From assembly GCA_014860355.1 (NCBI GenBank), contig JACZJV010000026.1:1-51916 (forward strand): a stretch of 51,916 nucleotides of DNA, written 5' to 3'. Below the pieces are notes generated by a model. It saw only the letters and a program-made list of their open reading frames with translations, was not told where the DNA came from and ran no database searches. The stretch is from Burkholderiales bacterium (GTDB taxonomy: Bacteria; Pseudomonadota; Gammaproteobacteria; Burkholderiales; SG8-39). Shown here one piece after another: positions 36,015 to 45,466 of this stretch; positions within the stretch are counted from its first letter, which is position 1, and every line of letters starts with the position of its first letter. Both the position numbers and the translations under genes were made by a program.

Positions 36015-37508
36015 TTAGGTGCGGGTGCGCGATACCGTGCGCAAGCCCCGGGAGGCAAGCGGCCAAAACCAGATTAATAGCGTCAGGATTCCCAAACCGG
36101 CGGCGATCGGTCGCTCGAAAAAGGCCAGCAGGCGTCCGTCGGACTTGATCATGGAACTGATGAAATTCTCCTCCAGCATGGAGCCGAGGATCACGCCGAG
36201 GATCGCAGGCGCCACCGGGTAGCCGTTCTCCTCCATGAAGTAGCCCGCCAGTCCGAACACGAGGATGACGCTCACCGCGAATACGGTGTTGTTGATGGCG
36301 AACGAACCGACCACGCAGAACAGCAGGATGATGGGCATCAGGATGTTGCGTGGAATGTGGAGGATGCGCTTTGCGGCCTTGATCGCCACCCAGCCAAACG
36401 GAATCATCAGCAGGTTGGCGAGGAAGAACACGATGAACACGGCGTAGATGTTCTCCGGATGGTTGATGAAAATCATCGGCCCGGGATTCATCCCCTTGAT
36501 ATAGAGCACGCCGATCACGATTGCGGTGATCGAATCTCCCGGGATGCCGAACACCAGCGCCGGGATCCAGGCACCGGCTAGCGCGCTGTTATTGGCTGCG
36601 CCGGCCTCGACGATGCCCTCGACGTGGCCGGTGCCGAATTTTTCCGGTTCCCTGGACAATTTCTTGCTCACGGCGTAGGCCATCCAGGCGGCGATGTCCG
36701 CACCTGCACCCGGCAGCGCGCCAACGACCGTGCCGAGTACGCTTCCGCGCAGGGCCTGCAGGCGGTAGCGCCTGAACAGACCCCACAAGCCGCGAAATAC
36801 GTTGCCGATCTGCTTTTTGAAGATCTGCGCCTTCGCCTGCGGCTCGACCGCGAAGCGCAGGATTTCGGAGATGGCGAACATGCCGATCATCATCGGAATC
36901 AGGCCTACCGAGCCGAGCAACTCTATCGAGCCGAAGGTAAAGCGTGGATAGGCGGCCGGGTTGTCCAGACCGATGGCTGAGATCAGCAGGCCGAGCAGCA
37001 GCGAAACCACGCCCTTGAGCGGGTCGCCGACGGTGATCATGACCGCGGAGGACAAGCCCAGCAGCACCAGCCAGAAATATTCGAAGGAACTGAACTTGAG
37101 CGCAATTTCGGCGAGCTGCGGTGCGGACAGGACCAGCACCACAGTTCCGAACAGACCGCCGATGACTGAGAACGCGAGGTCAGCGCCGAGTACCGTCTCC
37201 GCCTGGCCTTTGCGCGTCATCGCGTAGGATTCGTCGGTGTAGGCGGCCGACGCGGGCGTGCCTGGAATGCGCATCAGCGCACCGGGAATGTCGCCCGAAA
37301 AGATGGCCATGGCAGTAGCGGTGACAATTGCGGCGATGGCGGGCACCGGCGGCATGAAGAAGGTGACCGGGACCAGCAGCGCGGTCGCCATGGTCGCTGT
37401 AAGCCCCGGGATCGCGCCGACCAACAAGCCGAACGCAGCCGACAACAGAATGACCGAAAGGGTGTAGGGCTGAAACACCATGCCGAAGGCGGTCGCGATG
37501 TCAGCCAC
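36015..37508 (-). CDS. Tripartite tricarboxylate transporter large permease (TctA family)
   Basis: A 497-residue inner-membrane protein with about 11-12 segments. It has TctA signatures: GLLVGAIPGLTATMATALL (about residues 25-43), FSGDIPGALMRIPGTPASAAYTDE (about 70-93), GTVVGALPGAGADIAAWMAY (about 257-276) and LVFGIPGDSITAIVIGVLYI (about 315-334). It works with the small TctB subunit and a periplasmic TctC-type binding protein to take up carboxylates, driven by ion gradients. Last gene of the unit, 3 bp after tctB. Confidence 0.93.
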   Translation of the reverse strand: MADIATAFGMVFQPYTLSVILLSAAFGLLVGAIPGLTATMATALLVPVTFFMPPVPAIAAIVTATAMAIFSGDIPGALMRIPGTPASAAYTDESYAMTRKGQAETVLGADLAFSVIGGLFGTVVLVLSAPQLAEIALKFSSFEYFWLVLLGLSSAVMITVGDPLKGVVSLLLGLLISAIGLDNPAAYPRFTFGSIELLGSVGLIPMMIGMFAISEILRFAVEPQAKAQIFKKQIGNVFRGLWGLFRRYRLQALRGSVLGTVVGALPGAGADIAAWMAYAVSKKLSREPEKFGTGHVEGIVEAGAANNSALAGAWIPALVFGIPGDSITAIVIGVLYIKGMNPGPMIFINHPENIYAVFIVFFLANLLMIPFGWVAIKAAKRILHIPRNILMPIILLFCVVGSFAINNTVFAVSVILVFGLAGYFMEENGYPVAPAILGVILGSMLEENFISSMIKSDGRLLAFFERPIAAGLGILTLLIWFWPLASRGLRTVSRTRT

Positions 37509-37511
37509 GCG

Positions 37512-37982
37512 TCACCATCCGGCCATGAACTGCAGTATTCCCCAGGGCAGCGGCACCCGGAGCAATTTGTAAAACAGCAGGTGGAACACCAGCGCCGCGA
37601 CCACCGCGACCACGGTCGCGGACAAAGGCCGCACTCCGAGCTTAAGGAACAGCGCCAGCAGCAGCAGCGAGCCGGTCGCCATGAAGCCCAGCGTCTCGGC
37701 CGCGAAAATGTAGAACAGCAGCGCGCCGCACACGAGTGCGAAATTCGCGGCGAGCGGCGCCGCGCGGGTCCAGGGCGCGAACTCGAACGCGGGCGCTTTC
37801 GCGCGCAGTCCGCGCGCGAGCAGCAGTGCGCCGCAGGCGGCAAGCCCGGCCGCGATCAGGCCGGGAAACAGCGCGGCGCCGTAATTCTGTCCCGGCATCC
37901 GGGGGAAGCCGCTGACATAGATGCCGATGGCTGCGGCGAGCACAAGCAGCAGCCCGCCCATCACCGTGTCGCTGAGCTTCAA
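37512..37982 (-). CDS. Tripartite tricarboxylate transporter small permease (TctB family)
   Basis: A 156-residue protein with four membrane segments, the usual size for TctB. It opens MKLSDTVMGGLLLVLAAAIGIYVSGFPRMPGQNYGAALFPGLIA, a pattern common in the family, and has a long linker between segments one/two and three/four. It forms the membrane complex with the large permease. There is 87 bp between it and the binding-protein gene. Confidence 0.88.
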   Translation of the reverse strand: MKLSDTVMGGLLLVLAAAIGIYVSGFPRMPGQNYGAALFPGLIAAGLAACGALLLARGLRAKAPAFEFAPWTRAAPLAANFALVCGALLFYIFAAETLGFMATGSLLLLALFLKLGVRPLSATVVAVVAALVFHLLFYKLLRVPLPWGILQFMAGW

Positions 37983-38069
37983 CGGCTCATCATCCCGGCA
38001 GGCATGCCGCGGCAGCGCCTGGCGGCAATCGAATTGCCGCCTATGCTTTGCCGATCGCGGCTTGCGCGA

Positions 38070-39038
38070 TCACTTGACGATGCCCACCGCTTTCATCGTG
38101 GCGCCCAGGTCGTTCGAGGACTTCGCCATGAATTTGGCGAACTCCTCCGGCGGCAGGTAGATGACGCCGTAGCCCCGGCTGCTCATGAAGTCCTTGTATG
38201 CCTTGCTGTCGTAGACCTTCTTGATCGCCGTCGCGAGATGGTTGCGCACATCATTCGGGATCCCCTTGGGCGCTACCATGCCGCGCCAGGCAGCCATGGT
38301 CCAGTCGCTGCCGGCAGCCTGTTTCAGGGTCGGCACATCGGGATACAGCCCGGACGGATGCGCGTCCATGATGGCCAGGCTTTTCACCTTTCCGGCATCG
38401 ATGAGCGAGCGCGCTTCGGGAAGCGAACAGGGCACTATTTCCACGCCTCCCGCGACCATGTCCTGAAGGCCGGGTGCGGCGCCGTTGGACGGTACCCAGG
38501 GTACCGAGGCGGGATCGATCTTGAGATCTTTCAGCATGCCTGCGATCGCCAGATGCCAAATGCCGCCCTGGCCGGTGCCGGAGGCCTTGAACTTGCCCGG
38601 GTTGGCTTTGATAGCCGCGAGCAGGTCGCCCAGATTCTTGTACGGGGCGTCGGCGCGCACCTGCACGCCGGCCGGGTCCGCGTTGACCAGGCCCAGCGGC
38701 GTGTACGAGGCGCCGGTGAGCTCGGTCAATCCCTGCCAGTGCATCATGCCGATTTCCACGGTGATGAGGCCGAGGGTGTAGCCGTCGGGAGCGCCTTGCG
38801 CTATGGCGGAGTGGCCCACTACCCCGGAGCCGCCGGTGCGGTTGACCACGTTCACCGGCTGGCCCAGTTCCTTTTCCAGCAGGCTGCCGATGATGCGCGC
38901 AGTGGCGTCGGTACCGCCACCCGCACCCCAAGGCACGATCAGCGTTATCGGCCGATCCGGATAGGCGGCGAATGCGGATGAGGCCGCGAGCGCGGCGGCG
39001 AACATAGTCCAGGCGAAACGCGACACGAGCTTGAGCAT
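38070..39038 (-). CDS. Bug-type periplasmic substrate-binding protein (TctC family)
   Basis: A 322-residue secreted protein with signal peptide ending AASSAFA and the Bug-family opening YPDRPITLIVPWGAGGGTDATAR (about residues 25-47), then VVNRTGGSGVVGHSAIAQGAPDGYTLG and a C-terminal YLPPEEFAKFM. These proteins bind small carboxylates for the TctAB permease. The ligand cannot be read from sequence. A strong AGGAGG ribosome site lies 8 bases before the start. First gene of the transporter operon. Confidence 0.93.
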   Translation of the reverse strand: MLKLVSRFAWTMFAAALAASSAFAAYPDRPITLIVPWGAGGGTDATARIIGSLLEKELGQPVNVVNRTGGSGVVGHSAIAQGAPDGYTLGLITVEIGMMHWQGLTELTGASYTPLGLVNADPAGVQVRADAPYKNLGDLLAAIKANPGKFKASGTGQGGIWHLAIAGMLKDLKIDPASVPWVPSNGAAPGLQDMVAGGVEIVPCSLPEARSLIDAGKVKSLAIMDAHPSGLYPDVPTLKQAAGSDWTMAAWRGMVAPKGIPNDVRNHLATAIKKVYDSKAYKDFMSSRGYGVIYLPPEEFAKFMAKSSNDLGATMKAVGIVK

Positions 39039-39191
39039 TTTCTACTCCTCCTAGAAGGTACCTCGCCGGCACCTGCGTTCGGCAGCGCTTGCTGCCTGCC
39101 CGCGAACCGGAAACGTGCAAAAGATGGCGGAGTCTGACTCCGGCACGGCGCGTCTGTCAATCAACCCGAATCGGGACGGATACAAAATAAG

Positions 39192-39213
39192 AAAGGCGGA
39201 CTAGCCGCCTTTT
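39192..39213 (-). terminator. Rho-independent terminator after the cytochrome c gene
   Basis: A perfect 8-bp stem AAAGGCGG (39192-39199) with CCGCCTTT (39205-39212) and a 5-base loop, about 20 bases downstream of the cytochrome stop. On the minus strand it is followed by a T-rich stretch (TTCTTATTTTG). It separates the cytochrome gene from the transporter operon. Confidence 0.75.
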
Positions 39214-39234
39214 ATCGTGATCTGCCCCCTACGG

Positions 39235-40032
39235 CTATTTGACCAGCCCCACCAGGTAATCGACCGCCGCCCTGAGCTCGGCTTCGCCGAGCGCGGCGTT
39301 GCCGCCTTTGGGGGGCATGGCGCCCTTGCCCTTGAGCGAGTTCGCATAGAGCGCATTCATGCCGGATTTGAGGCGCGCCTCCCAGGCGGCCTTGTCGCCC
39401 GCCTTGGGCGCGCCGGCCGCGCCCGTGGCATGGCAGGCGAAGCAGGTGGTATCGTATATTTTCTTGCCGTCGACCGAGCCGGCTGCCGCTTGCTCCGGCG
39501 CCGGTGCGGCCGCGGCCGCAGCCGCGGGCTCGGCGAACTTGCCTCCGGCGGCGTTGGCGATGTAGACGACGGCGCGCTCCAATTCGAAGTCGCTCAAATC
39601 GGCGCCGCCGCCGCGCGGGGGCATCGCGTTCTTGCCCTGGATTACCGAAGCCAGCAGCGTCTTCATGTCCAGATTGACGCGCGCCGCCCAGGCCGCCTGG
39701 TCGCCGAATTTGGGTGCGCCGGCCGCGCCGCTCGCATGGCAGGCGCTGCATACCGATTTATAAATCTCCTCGCCGCTCCTGGGCGCCCTGGCCGCACCGT
39801 CCCCGGCGTCGGCGAAGGCCAGGTCGCCCACGGGCTTCAGGCGCGTGGCCACGGCGTTGGGCGACATCGCCGCGCTGTCCATGTCGACGCTGCGGATGTT
39901 GGCCACGAACTGCGAAATCATGACGATGAGCAGTATGGGGACTAGGAACGCGAGCACGACGGTGACGATCAGCTGTTTGGGCGTCTTGATCGGGCTCTCG
40001 TGTCCTTCCGCGGCGTGCTCGTTCTGGCTCAT
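39235..40032 (-). CDS. Membrane-anchored dihaem cytochrome c (c5-like tandem domains)
   Basis: A 265-residue protein with an N-terminal membrane anchor (LIVTVVLAFLVPILLIVMISQF, about residues 22-43) and two homologous c-type domains. Each has a CxxCH haem site (CSACH, about 94-98, and CFACH, about 196-200), a GAAGAPK segment and a Met ligand (AMPPRGG and AMPPKGG). They are joined by an Ala/Pro linker. The domains look like an internal duplication of a cytochrome c5 unit. It probably carries electrons in the periplasm between a respiratory complex and a terminal oxidase or reductase; no partner is nearby. Confidence 0.9.
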   Translation of the reverse strand: MSQNEHAAEGHESPIKTPKQLIVTVVLAFLVPILLIVMISQFVANIRSVDMDSAAMSPNAVATRLKPVGDLAFADAGDGAARAPRSGEEIYKSVCSACHASGAAGAPKFGDQAAWAARVNLDMKTLLASVIQGKNAMPPRGGGADLSDFELERAVVYIANAAGGKFAEPAAAAAAAPAPEQAAAGSVDGKKIYDTTCFACHATGAAGAPKAGDKAAWEARLKSGMNALYANSLKGKGAMPPKGGNAALGEAELRAAVDYLVGLVK

Positions 40033-40150
40033 TGGCGTCCTTCGCTACTCTAAGTCGTTGCAAACGCGCGCATTATAGTCGCAATTTCCCGGCGCTTAAA
40101 GGCATTACAGTGCGCAGCAGCGGCGCAAAAGCCGGTATACTTTGGCCCAG

Positions 40151-40227
40151 GCGCCCGTAGCTCAGCTGGATAGAGTGTTGGTTTCCGAAGCCAAAGGTCA
40201 CAGGTTCGACTCCTGTCGGGCGCGCCA
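40151..40227 (+). tRNA. tRNA-Arg (anticodon CCG)
   Basis: A full cloverleaf can be drawn by eye: 7-bp acceptor stem GCGCCCG/CGGGCGC, D-arm AGCTCAGCTGGATAGAGT, anticodon stem around loop TTCCGAA with anticodon CCG at 40185-40187 (reads CGG, arginine), and T-arm with GGTTCGACTCC. Discriminator G is at 40224 and an encoded CCA at 40225-40227. It stands alone between a cytochrome gene (opposite strand) and the kdp locus. Confidence 0.95.
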
Positions 40228-40487
40228 CTACGCACACAAGCACTTACGCCGGCTGCGTTGGCGATCGGGTCTGCCGAACGTAGCTCGAACCTAGATATTT
40301 TCTCCCGCGCCACAACACCTAGCGGCGAAGACGGCTCGACGCATTGCGCCGGATGCTCGCTCGAAAGCTGAGCGTACCGGCGCGTCAGCTCCTCTGTTCC
40401 CCACCGCCCGGCTGCTGCAGCACATGCAAGTGATTGCGCACTGCGCATACCGGTCTTTATGTCCGGCTTACGCCCGTGGCGTGATTC

Positions 40488-40520
40488 TTTACGTCATTTT
40501 TACGGGCCGCTTCCTATAGT
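40488..40520 (+). promoter_or_regulatory. Candidate KdpE operator and kdp promoter
   Basis: Two TTTACG hexamers (40488-40493 and 40499-40504) are spaced 11 bp apart, one helical turn. The E. coli KdpE site has the same layout, TTTATA-N5-TTTACA. A TATAGT -10-like hexamer follows at 40515-40520, with no good -35, as expected for an activated promoter. The rest of the 403-bp gap 40228-40630 holds no gene I can support. The start of the first small open frame is 110 bases downstream of the -10. Confidence 0.5.
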
Positions 40521-40630
40521 TGAATCCGGATTCTCACAGGCTGCCTGGTGCGTTTTGATTGACCGATATCTCTATCGTCCGGCGACTTTGGCGGAACGCC
40601 GGCAATCGAATGATCTTGCAGGGGGTGAAC

Positions 40631-40723
40631 ATGGACATTTTCTATCTTGGGCTGGTGGTGTCGTTTTTCGCCTTGAGCGTCGCGCTCGTCTATGCCCTGG
40701 AAATACTGCGGAGGCCGCAATGA
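40631..40723 (+). CDS. 30-residue membrane peptide upstream of kdpF
   Basis: A short open frame of 30 codons: one hydrophobic helix (FYLGLVVSFFALSVALVYAL) with a basic C-terminus (EILRRPQ). It has a strong ribosome site (AGGGGGTG, about 5 bases before the ATG), and its TGA stop overlaps the kdpF ATG as ATGA, indicating coupled translation. Similar short membrane peptides precede kdpF in some proteobacteria, but I know no function. It may be a second small subunit or stabiliser of the Kdp complex. Support is its start signal, coupling and membrane-peptide composition. Confidence 0.7.
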   Translation: MDIFYLGLVVSFFALSVALVYALEILRRPQ

Positions 40724-40809
40724 GCTGGCTCTACCTGCTGAGCGGGGCGCTAGCTCTCGCAATCGTTGTCTATCTGATCGTCGCCTTGCTGTTTCCGGAG
40801 AAATTCTGA
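40720..40809 (+). CDS. kdpF: Potassium-transporting ATPase small subunit KdpF
   Basis: A 29-residue single-helix peptide, MSWLYLLSGALALAIVVYLI followed by VALLFPEKF, the usual KdpF size and ending. KdpF stabilises the KdpABC complex in the inner membrane. A GGAGG ribosome site lies about 6 bases upstream, and its stop overlaps the kdpA start (ATGA). Confidence 0.9.
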   Translation: MSWLYLLSGALALAIVVYLIVALLFPEKF

Positions 40810-42617
40810 TGAACGCCAATGGCTACCTGCAGCTGGTCGCCTACGTCGTCGTCCTGCTCGCGCTGGCAAAGCCGCTCGGCACCTACATGGCTCGCATCTA
40901 CGAAGACGAGCCGGCGCTGCTCAACCGGATCGGCGCGCCGTTCGAGCGCCTGATCTACCGTGTGTGCGGCATAGCCCCGGCCGAGGAAATGCGCTGGACC
41001 CAGTATGCCATGGCTACGCTCTGGTTCAGCCTGGCGGGCACGCTCGCCGTGTATGCGCTGCAGCGGCTGCAGCTTGCGCTGCCGCTCAACCCGCAGGCGC
41101 TGGCCGCGGTAAGGCCGGATTCCGCGTTCAACACGGCGGCAAGCTTTGCCACCAACACCAACTGGCAGGGCTACGGCGGCGAATCGACCATGAGTTATCT
41201 CACGCAGATGCTCGCGCTCACGGTGCAGAACTTCGTCTCCGCCGCCGCCGGCATGGCGGTGCTGATTGCGCTGATTCGCGGCTTCGCGCGCCAGGGCGCC
41301 CAGACCATCGGCAACTTCTGGGTGGACCTGACGCGCGGCACGCTCTACATCCTGCTGCCGCATTCGATCGTGCTCGCGCTCGCGCTGGTAAGCCAGGGCG
41401 TGGTGCAGACCTACTCCGCCTACCACAGGGTGCCGCTCATCGAATCGGTCGAATACGACAAGCCGAAAATGGATGCCGACGGCCAGCCGCTCAAAGATGA
41501 CAAGGGCGCGCCGGTCACCGAGAAGGCGACGCAGAAAGAACAGGTGATTGCCGTCGGCCCGGCGGCTTCGCAGATTGCGATCAAGCAGCTCGGCACCAAC
41601 GGCGGCGGCTTTTTCAACGTCAACTCGTCGCACCCGTTCGAGAACCCGACGCCGCTTTCGAACTTCCTCGAAATGCTGGCCATTCTGCTGATCCCGGCGG
41701 CGCTGTGCCACACCTTCGGGCTGATGGTGGGTGATATCCGCCAGGGTTGGGCGATACTCGCGGCGATGACCATCGTGTTTGTCGCGCTGCTTGCCGTATG
41801 CGTCAGCGCGGAGCAGGCCGGCAATCCGACGCTGGCCAAGCTGGGCGTGGACCAAGCTGCCTCGGCGACGCAGTCCGGCGGCAACATGGAAGGCAAGGAG
41901 ACGCGCTTCGGCATCGTCAATTCCGCCCTGTGGGCGACCGCGACCACCGCGGCATCGAACGGTTCGGTCAATTCCATGCACGATTCGTACACGCCGATCG
42001 GCGCAATGGTGCCGATGTGGCTGATGCAACTGGGCGAGGTCATTTTCGGCGGCGTCGGCTCGGGCCTGTACGGCATGATCGTGTTCGCCATCGTCACGGT
42101 GTTCATCGCCGGCCTGATGATAGGCCGCACACCCGAATACCTGGGCAAGAAGATCGAGGCCTTCGAGATCAAGATGGCGGCCATCGTGGTGCTGATTCCG
42201 CTTGCCATGGTGCTCGGCGGGACGGCGCTGGCCGTCATGCTCGAAGCCGGCAGGGCCGGCGTCGCCAATCCGGGCGCGCATGGTTTCTCCGAGATCCTCT
42301 ACGCGTTTTCCTCGGCCGGCAACAACAACGGCAGCGCCTACGCCGGGCTGTCGGCGAACGCGCCCTTCTACAACACGGCGCTGGGCATGGTGATGCTGTT
42401 CGCGCGCTTCTGGCTGATGCTGCCGACGCTCGCCCTGGCCGGCGCGCTCGCGGCGAAGAAAAGGGTACCCGTCGGGCTGGGCACGCTGCCCACGCATACG
42501 CCGCTGTTCGTGTTCTTCCTCATCGGCGTCGTGCTCATCGTCGGCTCGCTGACCTTCATCCCCGCGCTGGCGCTGGGTCCGGTGATCGAGCACCTCGTGC
42601 TGTACGGCATCAAGTAG
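40809..42617 (+). CDS. kdpA: Potassium-transporting ATPase channel-like subunit KdpA
   Basis: The 602-residue subunit that selects and conducts K+. About ten membrane segments are visible, with selectivity-loop sequences NTNWQGYGGESTMSYL (about residues 116-131), QLGTNGGGFFNVNSSHPFENPT (about 260-281), TTAASNGSVNSMHDS (about 380-394) and FSSAGNNNGSAYAGL (about 500-514). These are the four pore motifs of the family. The start at 40809 is set by the ATGA overlap with kdpF and a GGAG site; open frame continues upstream through kdpF but is not coding in that frame. Confidence 0.97.
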   Translation: MNANGYLQLVAYVVVLLALAKPLGTYMARIYEDEPALLNRIGAPFERLIYRVCGIAPAEEMRWTQYAMATLWFSLAGTLAVYALQRLQLALPLNPQALAAVRPDSAFNTAASFATNTNWQGYGGESTMSYLTQMLALTVQNFVSAAAGMAVLIALIRGFARQGAQTIGNFWVDLTRGTLYILLPHSIVLALALVSQGVVQTYSAYHRVPLIESVEYDKPKMDADGQPLKDDKGAPVTEKATQKEQVIAVGPAASQIAIKQLGTNGGGFFNVNSSHPFENPTPLSNFLEMLAILLIPAALCHTFGLMVGDIRQGWAILAAMTIVFVALLAVCVSAEQAGNPTLAKLGVDQAASATQSGGNMEGKETRFGIVNSALWATATTAASNGSVNSMHDSYTPIGAMVPMWLMQLGEVIFGGVGSGLYGMIVFAIVTVFIAGLMIGRTPEYLGKKIEAFEIKMAAIVVLIPLAMVLGGTALAVMLEAGRAGVANPGAHGFSEILYAFSSAGNNNGSAYAGLSANAPFYNTALGMVMLFARFWLMLPTLALAGALAAKKRVPVGLGTLPTHTPLFVFFLIGVVLIVGSLTFIPALALGPVIEHLVLYGIK

Positions 42618-42661
42618 TGCCCGAGCAATAGTTTGAGTCTGCAGAACTCAGGAGTCAGTCG

Positions 42662-44764
42662 ATGACCACCCAAGCCCTTGTCCCCGGCCCCGCGGTTTCC
42701 CGGGGGCTGGTCACACCCGGCATCCTGCGCTCGGCACTCATCGAGTCCTGCGTGAAGCTGCTGCCGCAGCATCAGTGGAGAAATCCGGTGATGTTCGTGG
42801 TGTATGTCGGCAGCATCCTGACCACCATCCTGTGGCTCGATGCGCTAGGCGGCCACGGGGAGGCCCCGGCCGGCTTCATCCTCGCGGTGAGCATCTGGCT
42901 GTGGTTCACCGTGCTGTTCGCCAACTTCGCCGAGGCCGTGGCCGAGGGGCGCAGCAAGGCGCAGGCGGCCGCGCTGCGCGGCGCCAAGCGCGACACCATG
43001 GCGAAAAAGCTCGATGCGCCGCGCAAATCTGAAAACTGGTCGCTCGTCTCCTCGGCCACGCTGCGCAAGGGCGACATATTCCTGGTCGAGGCCGGCGACT
43101 TCATTCCCGCCGACGGCGAGGTCATCGAAGGCGTGGCCTCGGTGGACGAGTCGGCCATCACCGGCGAATCGGCGCCGGTGATCCGCGAGTCCGGCGGCGA
43201 TTTCTCCTCGGTCACGGGCGGCACGCGCCTGCGCTCGGACTGGCTGGTGGTGCGCGTGAGCGTCAACCAGGGCGAAGCATTTCTCGACCGAATGATCGCC
43301 ATGGTCGAGGGCGCGCGGCGGCAGAAGACGCCGAACGAGATCGCGCTGACCATCCTGCTGGTGAAAATGACGCTCGTGTTCATGCTCGCCACGGTGACCC
43401 TGCTGCCCTTCTCCATCTACGGCGTGGAACTCGCCAAGTCCGGAAGCCCCGTGACCATCACCGTGCTGGTGGCGCTGCTCGTCTGCCTGATTCCGACCAC
43501 CATCGGCGGCCTGCTTTCGGCCATCGGGCTCGCAGGCATCGGCCGCATGCTGCGCGCCAATGTCATCGCCACGTCGGGCCGCGCGGTCGAAGCGGCCGGC
43601 GATGTCGACGTGCTGCTGCTCGACAAGACCGGCACCATCACCCTGGGCAACCGCCAGGCCACCGCCTTCATGCACGCCGCCGGCGTCACCGAGCGCGATC
43701 TGGCAGATGCGGCCCAACTCGCCTCGCTTGCCGACGAAACGCCCGAAGGCCGCAGCATCATGGTGCTCGCGAAGCAGAAATTCAAACTGCGCGAGCGCGA
43801 CATCGCCGCGCTCGGCGCTAGCTTCGTGCCGTTCTCGGCGCACACGCGCATGAGCGGCGCCGACATCGGCGAACGCCAGATCCGCAAGGGCTCGGCCGAC
43901 GCGATCCGCGCCTGGGTGGAGTCGCAGCACAAGCGGGTTCCCGCCGAGGTGCTGGTCATCATCGACAACGTGGCTCGGCGCGGCAGCACCCCGCTGTTGG
44001 TGGCCGAATCCACTGCGGACCACGTCAAGGTACTGGGCGTAATCGAGCTCAAGGACATCGTCAAGGGCGGCATCAAGGAACGCTTCGCGGAACTGCGCCG
44101 CATGGGCATACGCACAGTCATGATCACCGGCGACAACAAACTGACCGCCGCGGCCATCGCCGCCGAGGCCGGCGTCGACGACTTCCTCGCCGAAGCGACC
44201 CCGGAGGCCAAGCTGAAGCTGATCCGCGAAACCCAGGGCCAGGGGCGCCTGGTGGCGATGACCGGGGACGGCACCAACGATGCGCCGGCACTCGCGCAGG
44301 CCGACGTGGCGGTGGCGATGAACACCGGCACCCAGGCGGCGAAAGAAGCCGGCAACATGGTCGACCTCGACTCCAATCCGACCAAGCTGATCGAGATCGT
44401 CGAAATCGGCAAGCAGTTGCTGATCACGCGCGGCTCGCTCACCACCTTTTCCATCGCCAACGACGTCGCGAAGTATTTCGCCATCATCCCGGCCGCGTTC
44501 GCGAGCACCTATCCGCAGCTGAACGCACTCAACCTCATGGGGCTCGCGAGCCCGGCGAGCGCCATACTTTCGGCGGTGATTTTCAATGCGCTCATCATCG
44601 TCGCGCTGATCCCGCTCGCCTTGAAAGGGGTGCGCTACCGCGCGGTAGGGGCTGCGGTGCTGCTCCGGGACAACGTGCTCATTTTCGGCGTCGGCGGCAT
44701 GATCGCGCCTTTCATCGGCATCAAGCTGATCGACATGCTCATCGCCGGCCTCGGCCTCGCCTGA
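42662..44764 (+). CDS. kdpB: Potassium-transporting P-type ATPase subunit KdpB
   Basis: The 700-residue catalytic subunit. The phosphorylated Asp is Asp321 in [13 protein letters not shown]; the actuator motif is [10 protein letters not shown] (about residues 163-172), with the hinge [30 protein letters not shown] (about 537-566) and six or seven membrane helices. ATP hydrolysis here drives K+ uptake through KdpA at low external K+. An AGGAG ribosome site lies 8 bases before the ATG. 44 bp after kdpA. Confidence 0.98.
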   Translation: MTTQALVPGPAVSRGLVTPGILRSALIESCVKLLPQHQWRNPVMFVVYVGSILTTILWLDALGGHGEAPAGFILAVSIWLWFTVLFANFAEAVAEGRSKAQAAALRGAKRDTMAKKLDAPRKSENWSLVSSATLRKGDIFLVEAGDFIPADGEVIEGVASVDESAITGESAPVIRESGGDFSSVTGGTRLRSDWLVVRVSVNQGEAFLDRMIAMVEGARRQKTPNEIALTILLVKMTLVFMLATVTLLPFSIYGVELAKSGSPVTITVLVALLVCLIPTTIGGLLSAIGLAGIGRMLRANVIATSGRAVEAAGDVDVLLLDKTGTITLGNRQATAFMHAAGVTERDLADAAQLASLADETPEGRSIMVLAKQKFKLRERDIAALGASFVPFSAHTRMSGADIGERQIRKGSADAIRAWVESQHKRVPAEVLVIIDNVARRGSTPLLVAESTADHVKVLGVIELKDIVKGGIKERFAELRRMGIRTVMITGDNKLTAAAIAAEAGVDDFLAEATPEAKLKLIRETQGQGRLVAMTGDGTNDAPALAQADVAVAMNTGTQAAKEAGNMVDLDSNPTKLIEIVEIGKQLLITRGSLTTFSIANDVAKYFAIIPAAFASTYPQLNALNLMGLASPASAILSAVIFNALIIVALIPLALKGVRYRAVGAAVLLRDNVLIFGVGGMIAPFIGIKLIDMLIAGLGLA

Positions 44765-44786
44765 CTTTCGAAGACAGGAATACACC

Positions 44787-45359
44787 GTGTTGACCGAGCT
44801 CAGACGCGCACTGCTGATGCTGTTGCTGTTGACCGCAGTCACCGGCATTGCGTATCCGCTAGCCGTAACCGGCATTGCGAACGCGGTCTTTCCGGACCAG
44901 GCGGCCGGCAGTTTGATCGTGCAGCATGAGAAAGCGCTGGCTTCCTCGCTGATCGGCCAGCCGTTCGCGGACACTAAGCATTTCTGGAGCCGCCCCTCGG
45001 CGACGTCGCCTCATCCATACAACGCAGGTTCATCTGCCGGCTCGAATCTGGGCCCGCTGAATCCCGCGCTCGCCGAGGCCGTGACGGCGCGCGTCAAAGC
45101 GCTGCGCGATGCCGATCCGGGAAACGCGGCTCCGGTGCCCGTGGATCTGGTCACCGCCTCGGCCAGCGGCCTCGATCCGCACATCAGCCCAGCCGCCGCC
45201 GAATACCAGGTCGCGCGCGTCGCCAGGGCGCGCGGCCTCGATGGGCAGAGGGTACGCGCGCTGGTTGCGCAAGCCACCGAAGAGCGCCAGCTCGGATTTC
45301 TCGGCGAGCCGCGCGTCAACGTCCTGCGCCTCAATCTGGCGCTGGACGATTTGCGCTGA
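44787..45359 (+). CDS. kdpC: Potassium-transporting ATPase subunit KdpC
   Basis: A 190-residue subunit with one N-terminal membrane helix ([22 protein letters not shown]) and a periplasmic domain carrying [28 protein letters not shown] (about residues 66-93) and [22 protein letters not shown] (about 126-147), both typical of KdpC. It starts with GTG 22 bp after kdpB. KdpC is needed for complex assembly and ATP affinity. Confidence 0.96.
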   Translation: MLTELRRALLMLLLLTAVTGIAYPLAVTGIANAVFPDQAAGSLIVQHEKALASSLIGQPFADTKHFWSRPSATSPHPYNAGSSAGSNLGPLNPALAEAVTARVKALRDADPGNAAPVPVDLVTASASGLDPHISPAAAEYQVARVARARGLDGQRVRALVAQATEERQLGFLGEPRVNVLRLNLALDDLR

Positions 45360-45466
45360 GCGCCGGATCGAAATGCCGGCGCAGGACCACACCGAACCGC
45401 AGAACCCGGGCGAACTGGGCCGGATCGGCTAAAGTAGTCGCATGACCATGGTCCAGGGATAGCCTC

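Noticed and set aside
40050-40448. 132-codon open frame antisense to tRNA-Arg, with [22 protein letters not shown]-like translation
   Set aside because: This is the well-known artefact of reading the complementary strand of a tRNA gene; the sequence is explained fully by the tRNA.
40770-42593. 607-codon open frame antisense to kdpA
   Set aside because: Mirror of a membrane-protein gene; no start signal and no conserved motif.
42845-44974. 709-codon open frame antisense to kdpB and kdpC
   Set aside because: Shadow frame caused by high GC at third positions; His/Asp/Arg-rich with no recognisable fold.
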